Both the position numbers and the translations under genes were made by a program. From NCBI GenBank assembly GCA_013140495.1, contig JABFSR010000015.1:75210-119908 (forward strand): a DNA stretch of 44,699 nt, in the 5' to 3' direction. Positions 17,142 to 25,110 of the stretch are shown piece by piece. How positions within the stretch are numbered: the first letter of the stretch is position 1; the number at the start of each line of letters is the position of its first letter. Source of the stretch: Verrucomicrobiota bacterium (GTDB taxonomy: Bacteria > Verrucomicrobiota > Verrucomicrobiia > Limisphaerales > JADLHS01). The notes under the pieces were generated by a model. It made no database searches, was not told where the DNA came from, and was given only the letters and a program-made list of their open reading frames with translations.

Positions 17142-18809
17142 ATGAACCTCAATCAAAGTCAATCGCTCTGTTTGCGTGACTTGAATCCCGTTCCCGAAAC
17201 GAAGGATGAAAGCGTGCCCATAACTGGTGTGATTCCTACACTACTGTCGCCTTGGATTCTCTGGGCAATTTCACGGACGAGAACGGTTCAGACAATCGCG
17301 CTTTCGTTGTTGTTTGGCCTGCCGCTGAACAATGCCATTGCCGCTGAAACAAGCTTCTGCGCCGGACCGTTTGCGGCGCGCTTCTCCCTCACTTTGCAGG
17401 ACGGTTCACGAACCGAGGCGATGGGGCCGTTGTTCTATGATCAACTCGCCGGGGACGAACGCACGCTGGCTTATCCGCCGTTCTTCTCCCATGTCAAAAA
17501 TGACGCCGCCGACTCCGAGGAATACGATTTCGCCTATCCGCTGCTGACCTTCGATCGTTTTGGGGCGGAATATCGCTGGCAATTATTCCAGCTCCTCAGT
17601 TTTTCCGGCGGCCAGAACCAGGCGGAGCAAAAGAAAAAAAGCTTCACGCTATTTCCTTTGTATTTCCAGCAGCGCTCGGAAGACCCCTCGCAGAATTACA
17701 CCGCGCTGTTTCCCATCCACGGCCAGCTCAAGGGGCGACTGTTCAAAAGTGAAATCGATTTCACACTCTGGCCTCTCTACGTGAAAACAGTCCGGCGTTC
17801 CGGCATCGCGCCTGCCTCCGAACGTCCATTGCTTGATCTTCCTGATTCCCGTCTTGCCGCACGCAGCGGTGACGTCACCACCTATAATTATCTTTATCCG
17901 TTCTTTCACCGCCGGTTTGGCGATGGCTTGCGCGGCTGGCAGTTCTGGCCGTTCTACGGTACCGAACACAAGGACGTGACCACCAAGACCAACAGTTGGG
18001 GTGATTCCGAATCTATCCCAGGACACGACCGACGCTTCGTGATGTGGCCGTTCTATTTCAATGTCACAAACGGCATCGGCACGGACAATCCCGAGCACCA
18101 GAAAGTGTTTCTCCCGTTCTACAGCCGGCTGCGCTCGCCACAACGCGACTCCACCAGCTACGGCTCTCCGCTCGGTGTCACGATCACGGAAGATCGCGGC
18201 AAAAAATACCACGAGGTGGATGCGCCGTGGCCGCTCATCGTCAAAGCGGATGGCGAAGGAAAATTCACCCGTCGCGTCTGGCCGTTTTACAGCCATGCCA
18301 CCAACGCCACGAGCGGGAGCGACTGGATTCTGTGGCTGCTCTACAAGCGCAACCGCATCCATGTCGAATCTCTGGACCGCACCCGCACGCGACTGTTGCT
18401 TTACGTTTACTCGCACACCGAACAGAAAAACACCGAGACGGGCCGGGCGCAAAAGCGCACCGACGTCTGGCCGCTGTTCACGCGCCGCGAAGAGTTCAAC
18501 GGCAGTTCCCGCCTCCAGTTCTTTGCGCCGCTCGAACCGTTTCTCTCCACAAGCAAGAGCATCGAACGAAACTATTCACCAGTCTGGTCGGTGTGGCGCG
18601 CGGAAACCAACACCGTCACCCGCGCCTCCAGCCGCTCGTTGCTGTGGAATCTTTATCGCGGTGAGAGAACGCCCACGACAAAAAAAGGCTCGCTCCTCTT
18701 CGGACTTTTTCAGTATTCATCCGCGCCGGAAGCAAGACAGATGCGATTGTTTTTTATTCCCATCGGCGGCGGAAGTAGAACAAACTTGACCGGCAAAACG
18801 ACGAACTGA
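17142..18809 (+). CDS. Exported W/F-P-F/L-Y repeat protein of unknown function
   Basis: A 555-aa protein with no family I can name. A hydrophobic export signal lies at about residues 48-68 (TVQTIALSLLFGLPLNNAIA before AETS). That is unusually deep, so a GTG at 17214 could be the true start. The mature part repeats a short aromatic-proline motif at least ten times: YPPFFSHV, YPLLTFDRF, FPLYFQQR, WPLYVKT, YPFFHRRFG, FWPFYGTE, MWPFYFN, LPFYSRLRS, WPLIV and WPFYSHA, later WPLFTRR. The motifs are spaced by charged linkers, as in alternating strands, so an outer-membrane or periplasm-spanning beta structure is plausible. It lies between the MMPL transporter (25 bases) and mlaE (10 bases), so it is probably a partner in the same lipid-transport operon. 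Confidence 0.8.
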   Translation: MNLNQSQSLCLRDLNPVPETKDESVPITGVIPTLLSPWILWAISRTRTVQTIALSLLFGLPLNNAIAAETSFCAGPFAARFSLTLQDGSRTEAMGPLFYDQLAGDERTLAYPPFFSHVKNDAADSEEYDFAYPLLTFDRFGAEYRWQLFQLLSFSGGQNQAEQKKKSFTLFPLYFQQRSEDPSQNYTALFPIHGQLKGRLFKSEIDFTLWPLYVKTVRRSGIAPASERPLLDLPDSRLAARSGDVTTYNYLYPFFHRRFGDGLRGWQFWPFYGTEHKDVTTKTNSWGDSESIPGHDRRFVMWPFYFNVTNGIGTDNPEHQKVFLPFYSRLRSPQRDSTSYGSPLGVTITEDRGKKYHEVDAPWPLIVKADGEGKFTRRVWPFYSHATNATSGSDWILWLLYKRNRIHVESLDRTRTRLLLYVYSHTEQKNTETGRAQKRTDVWPLFTRREEFNGSSRLQFFAPLEPFLSTSKSIERNYSPVWSVWRAETNTVTRASSRSLLWNLYRGERTPTTKKGSLLFGLFQYSSAPEARQMRLFFIPIGGGSRTNLTGKTTN

Positions 18810-18818
18810 CCACCCATT

Positions 18819-19556
18819 ATGTTTCAGAACATTGGCGAAATGTTTTTGCTGTTTCTGCGCTCGGTCAAGGCGCTGCCGTTGGCGTGGCGTCAGCGGAAAA
18901 AAGTCTTTGAGCAGTTGTTCGAGATCGGCAATGCCAGCCTGCTGATGGTTTGCGTTCTCTCCTTCTTCCTCGGAGGAGTGCTGGCGTTGCAAACCGGTCC
19001 GATGCTTGTCGAACGCGGCCTCACCAATTATGTCAGCGGACTCGTCGGCAATTCCCTCGCGCGCGAGCTTGCCCCCATCATGATGTCCATTCTCATTGCC
19101 GGCCGGATCGGGTCGTCCATGGCCGCCGAAATCGGCTCCATGCGCGTCTATCAGGAGATTGACGCCCTGCGCACGATGAACATTGATCCCGTCCACTACC
19201 TCGTCATGCCGCGCGTGATCGCAATCGGCATCGCGCTCCCGATGCTCGTGACTTTTTCCATCCTGGTCGGCTGGCTTGGCGGAGCGGTGGTCGCAGCCGC
19301 CACGGCGCAGATTGACATCCCGTTCCGTTCCTTTTTCTCGACGCTGCACGAACTTGTCGAGGTGGGCGATGTAGCACACGGCGTCTTCAAGAGCTTTTGT
19401 TTCGCGCTCATCATCGGTACCGTCTCCTGCCATCAGGGCCTTGTCACACGCGGCGGCCCGCGCGGCATCGGGCGCTCCGTCACCAAGGCCGTCGTCAACT
19501 CCATCGTGTTGATTGTGATCTTCGATTACGTCCTTACACGCGTTCTCCTCGACTGA
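18819..19556 (+). CDS. mlaE: MlaE-type ABC transporter permease
   Basis: A 245-aa inner-membrane permease of the MlaE/YrbE family, part of an ABC system that moves phospholipids or other lipids between the membranes. It shows the family sequence FFLGGVLALQTGPMLVERG, then ELAPIMMSILIAGRIGSSMA and the EIGSMRVYQEIDALRTMNID coupling region, then several TM segments up to IFDYVLTRVLL. Length and features are complete. The stop TGA shares its last base with the next ATG (TGATG), so mlaF is translationally coupled. Confidence 0.95.
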   Translation: MFQNIGEMFLLFLRSVKALPLAWRQRKKVFEQLFEIGNASLLMVCVLSFFLGGVLALQTGPMLVERGLTNYVSGLVGNSLARELAPIMMSILIAGRIGSSMAAEIGSMRVYQEIDALRTMNIDPVHYLVMPRVIAIGIALPMLVTFSILVGWLGGAVVAAATAQIDIPFRSFFSTLHELVEVGDVAHGVFKSFCFALIIGTVSCHQGLVTRGGPRGIGRSVTKAVVNSIVLIVIFDYVLTRVLLD

Positions 19557-20314
19557 TGAACAACGCAACCCAACAAAACTCAAAGGGCGTCAGCGTTCAG
19601 GTGCGCGGACTCCGCCGCAGTTTCGGCGGGCAGGAAGTTCTCAAGGGCATTGACCTGGAAGTCCGCCCCGGCGAAATCTTCGTCCTCATGGGCCCGAGCG
19701 GCAGCGGCAAAAGCGTTTTGCTCAAACACGTCATCGGCCTCGAAACTCCCGATGCCGGCGAAATACTTATCAACGGTGAATCCATCCTCGCCGATGGGGT
19801 CATGGACAAACATCGCATGGCCCTCGTGTTCCAGTCCGGCGCGCTGCTCAATTCCCTCACCGTCGGCGAAAACGTGGGCCTCTATCTCAGCGAACACAAT
19901 CTGAACACGCCCGAGGAAATTGCCCGCATCGTCTCCGAGAAACTCGAGGTCGTCGGACTCAAGGGCACGGAGGACAAGTCGCCCGGTGATCTTTCCGGCG
20001 GCATGAAGAAACGGGTCGCCATCGCACGTGCACTCGTCATCGAGCCGCAATTGATCCTTTACGATGAACCCACGAGCGAGCTTGATCCCGTGTCTGCCGT
20101 GGTGATTGGACGCGAAATCCGCGACCTTAACCGCCGAATCGGCGTCACTTCGCTTGTCGTCTCGCACGACCGCGACCTCGCGTTCGGCATCGCCCATCGC
20201 ATTGCCGTCATTAACGAGGGCAACATCATCGCCATCGGCGCGCCTGACGAAATCAAGCGCAGCCACCACCCCGTCATCCAGAATTTCCTCAACGCAGACT
20301 TCAACCTCGAATGA
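19556..20314 (+). CDS. mlaF: MlaF-type ABC transporter ATP-binding protein
   Basis: A 252-aa cytoplasmic ATPase that powers the MlaE permease. Walker A is GPSGSGKS near residue 43, the ABC signature is LSGGMKKR, Walker B is LILYDEP, and the switch His is in VVSHDRD. The start at ATG 19556 overlaps the mlaE stop and gives the usual short N-terminus before VQVRGLRRSFGG; the frame is open further upstream inside mlaE, but that is not used. The product ends 7 bases before mlaD, so E, F and D form one tight operon. Confidence 0.95.
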   Translation: MNNATQQNSKGVSVQVRGLRRSFGGQEVLKGIDLEVRPGEIFVLMGPSGSGKSVLLKHVIGLETPDAGEILINGESILADGVMDKHRMALVFQSGALLNSLTVGENVGLYLSEHNLNTPEEIARIVSEKLEVVGLKGTEDKSPGDLSGGMKKRVAIARALVIEPQLILYDEPTSELDPVSAVVIGREIRDLNRRIGVTSLVVSHDRDLAFGIAHRIAVINEGNIIAIGAPDEIKRSHHPVIQNFLNADFNLE

Positions 20315-20321
20315 TTCGACT

Positions 20322-21305
20322 ATGAAAAACACACTCGAAACCCGGCTCGGCCTGTTCGTCGCGCTCGTCGCGCTCGCGGCCTTCATCATCATGTTCACCA
20401 TCGGTGGCTTTGAAAAATTCCAACACGGCATCCGCATCCATGCTTTGTTCAATTCCGCCAAGGAACTCAAGCTTGGCGACCGCGTCAAAATGGCCGGCGT
20501 CGAAGTGGGCCGTGTCGAAAAGATCGGCCTCAACGAATCCACGAACGGCGTGAAGGTCAAGATCACCATGCGTCTGCGCGCCGATGCACCCGTAAAAACT
20601 GACACCATCGCCAAGATTGATTTCGCTGGCTTGATGGGCCAGAACTTCGTCTCGCTCGATGCCGCCAGCACCAAGGGATCGCCCGTACAAAACGACACAT
20701 TCCTCAGCACTCTCGAACAACCCGACCTCAGCGCCATCATGGCCAAACTCGACAACGTCGCCACGGGTGTCGAAAACCTGACCAAGAGTTTTACGGGCGA
20801 CAAGATTGACAACCTGTTCGGCCCCGTCACCGATTTCCTCAAACAAAACAGCGGCCCACTCACCACCACAATCGCCAACCTTCGCACCATCTCCGGCCAG
20901 ATCGCCGAAGGCAAGGGCACCGTCGGCAAACTCATCAACGACGATGCACTCTACAACACCGCCCTTACCACCGTTTCAAACCTCCAGAGCACCAGCGACG
21001 AAATCAAACTCGCCATCGGCGACGCTCGCAAAGTGATTGAAGGTGTGAACGCGGGCAAGGGCACCATCGGCAAGCTTGTCACCGACGAGGCGCTCTACAA
21101 CGAGACCACCGCCTCCATGACGAACCTGAAAGAGATTTTGCAAAAGATCAATCAGGGCCAGGGCACAGTAGGCAAGCTCGTCAACGATCAGGAATTCTAC
21201 AAGAACGCCAAGCTCACGTTGCAGAAGCTCGACAAAGCCACGGAAGGATTGGAAGACCAGGGACCGCTCAGCGTGGTGGGTATTTTGGCGAACGGATTGT
21301 TCTGA
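20322..21305 (+). CDS. mlaD: MlaD-type MCE-domain lipid-binding protein
   Basis: A 327-aa protein anchored by one N-terminal TM segment (LGLFVALVALAAFIIMF). An MCE domain follows at about residues 35-120 (LKLGDRVKMAGVEVGRVEKI, later AKIDFAGLMGQNFVSLD). The C-terminal half is helical and contains three related repeats of the form GKGTVGKLINDDALYN, GKGTIGKLVTDEALYN and GQGTVGKLVNDQEFYK. Such proteins form a hexameric ring and helical barrel through which lipids pass. I chose ATG 20322 because it puts the TM segment at the N-terminus, 7 bases after mlaF. It is longer than E. coli MlaD (about 183 aa) owing to the repeat tail, which is common in this phylum's relatives. Confidence 0.93.
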   Translation: MKNTLETRLGLFVALVALAAFIIMFTIGGFEKFQHGIRIHALFNSAKELKLGDRVKMAGVEVGRVEKIGLNESTNGVKVKITMRLRADAPVKTDTIAKIDFAGLMGQNFVSLDAASTKGSPVQNDTFLSTLEQPDLSAIMAKLDNVATGVENLTKSFTGDKIDNLFGPVTDFLKQNSGPLTTTIANLRTISGQIAEGKGTVGKLINDDALYNTALTTVSNLQSTSDEIKLAIGDARKVIEGVNAGKGTIGKLVTDEALYNETTASMTNLKEILQKINQGQGTVGKLVNDQEFYKNAKLTLQKLDKATEGLEDQGPLSVVGILANGLF

Positions 21306-21315
21306 AAAACCGGAG

Positions 21316-21335
21316 CGCGGACCGCCGAGTCCGCG
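21316..21335 (+). terminator. GC-rich hairpin after the mla operon
   Basis: A perfect 7-bp stem (CGCGGAC / GTCCGCG) encloses a 6-base loop, 11 bases after the mlaD stop. No U-run follows (TGTTCTGCG), so classic intrinsic termination is uncertain. It may instead be a short interspersed palindrome of the kind common in such genomes. Confidence 0.45.
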
Positions 21336-21389
21336 TGTTCTGCGTGCAGATGTCGAGGATCGTTGTCATGAAGTTGAATGGGTGTTCGC

Positions 21390-21450
21390 CATTCCCCTGC
21401 CAGGTTTCGTTTTTCGTGCTCCAACCCGCGGGGAGGTTGGCAGGGGAATG
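21390..21450. repeat. Inverted repeat with 13-bp perfect arms
   Basis: Arms CATTCCCCTGCCA (21390-21402) and TGGCAGGGGAATG (21438-21450) are exact complements around a 35-base centre. The centre ends with CCAACCCGCGGGGAGGTTGG, itself partly self-complementary. It lies in the 285-base gap between mlaD and the small exported gene at 21591. Nothing in this stretch looks coding. It may fold as a stable RNA stem or be a mobile palindromic unit. Confidence 0.6.
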
Positions 21451-21514
21451 ATTGGCAGAGGAATCAGATGGGGAACTCCGAAACGCAGGTGCAATGGAAA
21501 ACTCGAATCCCTCG

Positions 21515-21543
21515 TTGACAGTCGAGAACGGTTAAAATAGAAG
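21515..21543 (+). promoter_or_regulatory. Possible sigma-70-type promoter for the gene at 21591
   Basis: A perfect -35-like TTGACA (21515-21520) is followed after 17 bases by TAGAAG (21538-21543), a weak -10. The ATG at 21591 is about 48 bases downstream. It carries GGGGGAA 6 bases before it, one of the few convincing ribosome-binding sites in the window. Confidence 0.35.
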
Positions 21544-21590
21544 TTCACCATGACATCCGTAATCGTGCAGAAATCTGCGGGGGAATAGCT

Positions 21591-21842
21591 ATGAGAAATC
21601 CACGGCTGCTTATGAAAACCCTTTCCTTGTGTGCGCTGACGCTGATGATTTCTGTAACCTTAGCCACTGCTGAAGAAAAGGTTGGTGCGACCGACGCTGC
21701 CTTGGGCAGTACGACCATCAGCGGTTATGTGGACACGTCAGTCAGTTGGCAGGCACAGACGCCGGTGACATCCCATCAGTATGAGTGGAGAGGTTGGTGG
21801 CGGAGGTTTTTCCAATGGCTCGGATTTCATGGACGGAACTGA
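21591..21842 (+). CDS. Small exported protein, possibly a truncated porin-like gene
   Basis: An 83-aa protein with a signal peptide (MKTLSLCALTLMISVTLATA before EEKVG). The mature part starts STTISGYVDTSVSWQ, resembling the first beta-strand of putative outer-membrane barrel proteins from Verrucomicrobiota. It then ends quickly in a Trp/Arg-rich tail (RGWWRRFFQWLGFHGRN). It could be a remnant left after loss of the rest of the barrel, or a genuine small cationic envelope peptide. I start it at 21591, after GGGGGAA; ATG 21612 is an alternative that begins directly at the signal peptide. No partner gene is close: 213 bases follow before the next small gene. Confidence 0.5.
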   Translation: MRNPRLLMKTLSLCALTLMISVTLATAEEKVGATDAALGSTTISGYVDTSVSWQAQTPVTSHQYEWRGWWRRFFQWLGFHGRN

Positions 21843-22055
21843 GCTTCGGTAAAATTTTGTGCCGCCTCTTTGAAATTAGCGAGGTGAGCCGTCCGTAACG
21901 CGTTAATTGTAATCTGGCGAGTTTCTTTCAAGCCAGAGAATCTCCAATCCCTCATTCATTGACAGCCCTGAACATCTCAACTACAAGGGTAGCGTGAGAA
22001 CTGAATTAAGCGGAGACTTGCGGCTCACTTACTTTAAGCTTACAAAACTTGGCAA

Positions 22056-22250
22056 GTGAAGACACTGTTTCCACTTGAATCAAAATATCGGTTGAGAAAC
22101 CTAGTCGCGGCGTTTTGTTGGCTACTTCTACTCGTGTGCTCGGGCTGCGCTTCCTGTTCCGGCGGAGCTGATGGGGCTGAGGACAATTCGTATTTCCAAC
22201 CGGGAGAGATCATCTACTCGCCCGGGGACCCAAACTCCTTATTCCGTTGA
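22056..22250 (+). CDS. Putative small lipoprotein
   Basis: A 64-aa reading frame beginning with GTG at 22056. It has a hydrophobic segment, VAAFCWLLLLVCSGC, whose final Cys could be a lipobox cysteine (CSGC). A short polar tail follows, with FQPGEIIYSPGDPNSLF. I do not recognise the family. No clear ribosome-binding site precedes the GTG. It ends 33 bases before the convergent methyltransferase stop. The region before it (21843-22055) holds only a weak hairpin, arms TCTGGC/GCCAGA at 21913-21937. Real but unknown, or spurious: I put it near even. Confidence 0.4.
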   Translation: MKTLFPLESKYRLRNLVAAFCWLLLLVCSGCASCSGGADGAEDNSYFQPGEIIYSPGDPNSLFR

Positions 22251-22283
22251 TGGCTCTCATCGCCGATGCTGCCAGATAGCAAG

Positions 22284-23594
22284 TCAGAGGCTGCGCAGGT
22301 AAATCCCCTTAAGGTAATCCGCCTCCTTGAAAGTCGCGTGATGATCCGCTGCATGACGCGTAGTTTGCAGTTCGGTGAACTTCCGGCCTGACTGAGCCGC
22401 ACTCTGCCGCACTGCGCCGAAGAACTCTTCCGCGCTCACATGCGCCGAGCACGAGCACGCCACCAGAATCCCGCCCGGTGAAAGATGCGTCATGCCATCC
22501 GCCACGAGTTTGCCATAGGCACGGATCGCCCCAGCCCGCTCCGATTCGCGTTTGGCCAGCGACGGGGGGTCGAGCACGATCAGATCAAACTTCCGCGCTG
22601 CGTTCCCGGCCACCCACTCGAACGCATCCGCTTGAATGGATTCATGCCGGCACTGCGCCACGCCCGCATCGCCTTGATTCAGATCGAAGTTTCGCTTTGC
22701 CGATTCGAGCGCGTGCGCGCTGATGTCGAGATCGGTCACGGACTTCGCACCGCCGCGCGCTGCATAAAGCGAGAAGCCGCCCGAAAAACTGAACGCATTC
22801 AGCACCGTTCGCCCCTTTGCCAGAGTCCCGACGATGCGCCGGTTCTCGCGCTGATCAAGAAAGAATCCCGTTTTCTGCCCGCGCAATACGTCGGCTTCAA
22901 ACCTCAAACCATTTTCCTGAAACACCACCGGCGATTCATTTCCTTCGTAGTCCTGGTTGCCGAACAGCAACTCACCATCCCTGCGCGGCAACGCGTGTTG
23001 TTCAAGATTTCGGCTGAGTCGCAATACAATCCGGCCCGGCTGCAATCGTTCGCGCATCAGGTCAACAATCTCCTTAAGTCGTCCCAACCACGCCGCAGCG
23101 TAAATCTTCATCACCAGCGTCGTGTTGTAGCGATCCAGCACCAGGCCCGGCCAGCCATCACTCTCGCCGTTGATGATCCGGTAGCCGGTTGTTTGTTCGT
23201 CGAACAAACCATCACGATGTCGCACAGCGGCATCCAACCGTGTACGCCAGAACGCTGTGTCAATCGTCAGTGGTTTGCCGACATGCAGCACGCGCACGCG
23301 AATGGGCGATTCCGGATCAAAGAAACCCACCGCGAGGAATTTGTCGTTACGGTCGAAGATCACGGCGAGTTCGCCTGGCACTCCGTCGCGATTCTGCTCA
23401 CGCACGCTGTCGGCAAAAATCCACGGATGGCCGCCTCGCACGATGGATTCCGCCGCCGCAGTCAGGCGAAGGCGAAGGCGGGTCGCCGGAGCAGCCTCAA
23501 CTCGTTCTCGTCCTCCTCCTTGATCTCGATTTGTTTCCAATCCATTCGAGCACGAGGACGACGACGAGGACGAAGGACGATTCGATTTGTTCAT
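22284..23594 (-). CDS. RlmI-like class I SAM-dependent rRNA methyltransferase
   Basis: A 436-aa protein of the PUA-plus-methyltransferase family (RlmI type), which methylates cytosine-5 in 23S rRNA. After about 35 odd residues comes the PUA domain ([16 protein letters not shown] and [20 protein letters not shown]). The Rossmann methyltransferase follows, with [20 protein letters not shown] as the SAM loop, [12 protein letters not shown], and the motif [13 protein letters not shown]. The tail CSCSAHV carries cysteines in the usual place. The start ATG 23594 overlaps the DUF983 stop by 4 bases (ATGA). The first 31 residues (Ser- and Arg-rich) are encoded by a palindromic low-complexity tract, so they are probably an add-on. 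Which rRNA base is modified is inferred. Confidence 0.9.
   Translation of the reverse strand: MNKSNRPSSSSSSSCSNGLETNRDQGGGRERVEAAPATRLRLRLTAAAESIVRGGHPWIFADSVREQNRDGVPGELAVIFDRNDKFLAVGFFDPESPIRVRVLHVGKPLTIDTAFWRTRLDAAVRHRDGLFDEQTTGYRIINGESDGWPGLVLDRYNTTLVMKIYAAAWLGRLKEIVDLMRERLQPGRIVLRLSRNLEQHALPRRDGELLFGNQDYEGNESPVVFQENGLRFEADVLRGQKTGFFLDQRENRRIVGTLAKGRTVLNAFSFSGGFSLYAARGGAKSVTDLDISAHALESAKRNFDLNQGDAGVAQCRHESIQADAFEWVAGNAARKFDLIVLDPPSLAKRESERAGAIRAYGKLVADGMTHLSPGGILVACSCSAHVSAEEFFGAVRQSAAQSGRKFTELQTTRHAADHHATFKEADYLKGIYLRSL
23501..23585. repeat. GAGGAC-type low-complexity imperfect palindrome at a gene start
   Basis: One arm is CTCGTTCTCGTCCTCCTCCT and the other is CACGAGGACGACGACGAGGA, followed by CGAAGGACG. 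The arms are roughly complementary, and the centre also pairs in part (TCTCGATT with ATTCGAG). The tract codes for residues 4-31 of the rlmI-like protein on the reverse strand, including a run of seven serines. It looks like an intergenic repeat that has become 5' coding sequence. Confidence 0.6.
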
Positions 23595-23986
23595 CGGTCG
23601 GTTTTTGGCGGCTGTGCTTCCGGCGAAAGGTCGCCAAACTTGCAGCGGATGTAGTAATCCACGCCCAAGCCCATGCCGTTGCGATGCGGCGTGGTGAAAA
23701 TAAAGCCGACCAATACCACCACGACGAATACGATAAACCATGCCGAGTTTGGATTGTAGAGCCGGAAATAAATCATCACGATCACCGGCAGGATGAACAG
23801 CGCGCGATCCAGTGCGAGCAGCACACCCCAGAGGTCGCCCTGATTTTCGAGATACTTCAGTCCGCACGAGGAACAACTCTCGTGCATTGTGAGCCAGCGT
23901 TTGTAGATCGGCCCCTTGCCGCATTTCGGACAACGCCGTCGCGCGCCGCGCAGCAGAACTGTTTTCAGTTTTGGCATTGTCTCCAT
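23591..23986 (-). CDS. DUF983 family membrane protein
   Basis: A 131-aa protein. Near the N-terminus is a zinc-ribbon-like cysteine set ([10 protein letters not shown] and, 18 residues on, CSSCGLKY). Two TM segments follow ([15 protein letters not shown] and [16 protein letters not shown]). This is the DUF983 arrangement, whose function is unknown; some members occur near cytochrome oxidase genes, which is not the case here. I use ATG 23986, which leaves a 2-base gap after the permease stop. The open frame extends to 24022, but that would overlap the permease end. Its stop overlaps the methyltransferase start by 4 bases. Confidence 0.85.
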   Translation of the reverse strand: METMPKLKTVLLRGARRRCPKCGKGPIYKRWLTMHESCSSCGLKYLENQGDLWGVLLALDRALFILPVIVMIYFRLYNPNSAWFIVFVVVVLVGFIFTTPHRNGMGLGVDYYIRCKFGDLSPEAQPPKTDR

Positions 23987-23988
23987 CG

Positions 23989-25110
23989 TCACGCCATTTT
24001 CTTTCTGAACCGCAGCGCACACAAGCAGAACAACACCGTGCCCATCGCCGCCAGCATCGCGAGGTGAAACCAGAAATCCCCGAGACTCGCACCGCGAAGG
24101 ATCAATGCCCGCTCCAGTTCTATGTAATACGTCGCGGGAATCACCGTGCTGATCGCGTAAAAAATCGCAGGCATCGTTTCGCGCGGGAAGATGAAACCCG
24201 AGAAGAACACGCTGGGTAGGATGAACATCATGCTCATTTGCAGGGCCTGCATCTGATTTTGCGCCCGGGTGGAGATAAGCAGCCCGAGACTCAGCAGACA
24301 GAACACATAAAAAAATGTTCCGGCCATCAACGCTGTGATATCGCCCGCAATCGGAACGTGAAACACGTAGCGCATCACAATAAACAAAAATGCGCCCATA
24401 AGATTGCCGATCAGCAGATACGGCACAAGCTTGCCAAGCATCAATCCCCAGCGGGACAGCGGGCTGACGAGCAGTTGTTCCAGCGTTCCGCGCTCGCGCT
24501 CACGCACCAGCGACATTGCGGTGGCGAATGTCGTTGCGATCTGCAACACGATGCCGATGACGCCGGGCAGGAAAAAATTCGGGCTGCGCATCTCCGGGTT
24601 GTAGAGAATCTGCGGTCGCACTTCGACCGGCAGTTCGCGCAGGCCGATTTTCTTCGAGAGCGTGAGCAGCCCCTTGCGGAAGCCGACATTGAGAGAGGTA
24701 TTGAGCGCAGACGATGCGATGCTGGAGTTTGAACCATCAATGAGCACCTGGATTTTCGCGCTGCGCCCGGCGGCCAGATTGCGCGTGAAGCCCGACGGAA
24801 TCTGTACGCCCACGCGGGCTTTGCCACGCCGGATGAGATCGGCGAGTTCGGTCACGCTCGTCGCCTCGCCCACCACGCGGAACGTGCCCGTGTTCTGGAA
24901 CTGCTGAACAATCTCCCGGCTCTCCGTTGTGCGATCCTCATCCAGGACGATCGTGGCGATGTTCTTCACATCCGTGTCCAGCGCGTAACCGAAGGCGATC
25001 ATCTCGACCAGCGGAGGAAAAATCATGAAGAACAGCGTGAAAGGATCGCGCAGCACCACGAGGAATTCCTTGTAGAGAATTGCGGTGAGGCCGCGAAAGG
25101 GAGTTTTCAC
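23989..25110 (-). CDS. ABC-2 type transporter permease
   Basis: A 373-aa inner-membrane permease of the ABC-2 export class (YhhJ/YbhR-like). TM1 lies in [21 protein letters not shown] large extracytoplasmic domain follows at about residues 45-175 ([20 protein letters not shown]). Five further TM segments come after it, with the conserved [19 protein letters not shown] loop before TM3. This half-transporter normally pairs with an ATP-binding protein and often a second permease, but none is in this operon or window. The start overlaps the nucleotidyltransferase stop by 4 bases. Export of a drug, lipid or polymer is typical of the family; the cargo is unknown. Confidence 0.9.
   Translation of the reverse strand: MKTPFRGLTAILYKEFLVVLRDPFTLFFMIFPPLVEMIAFGYALDTDVKNIATIVLDEDRTTESREIVQQFQNTGTFRVVGEATSVTELADLIRRGKARVGVQIPSGFTRNLAAGRSAKIQVLIDGSNSSIASSALNTSLNVGFRKGLLTLSKKIGLRELPVEVRPQILYNPEMRSPNFFLPGVIGIVLQIATTFATAMSLVRERERGTLEQLLVSPLSRWGLMLGKLVPYLLIGNLMGAFLFIVMRYVFHVPIAGDITALMAGTFFYVFCLLSLGLLISTRAQNQMQALQMSMMFILPSVFFSGFIFPRETMPAIFYAISTVIPATYYIELERALILRGASLGDFWFHLAMLAAMGTVLFCLCALRFRKKMA

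Noticed and set aside
19580..20938. 452-codon open frame antisense to mlaF and mlaD
   Set aside because: It lies wholly opposite two well-supported genes, has no recognisable motif and reflects the strong codon bias of the coding strand.
21882..22028. GTGAGCCG/CGGCTCAC inverted octamers about 130 bases apart, as possible ends of a small mobile element
   Set aside because: Eight-base matches at that distance are expected by chance, and no target duplication or coding content supports an element.
23595..24092. N-terminal extension of the rlmI-like frame up to 24092
   Set aside because: It would run through the DUF983 gene in another frame and lacks any homology; ATG 23594 with the ATGA overlap is a better start.
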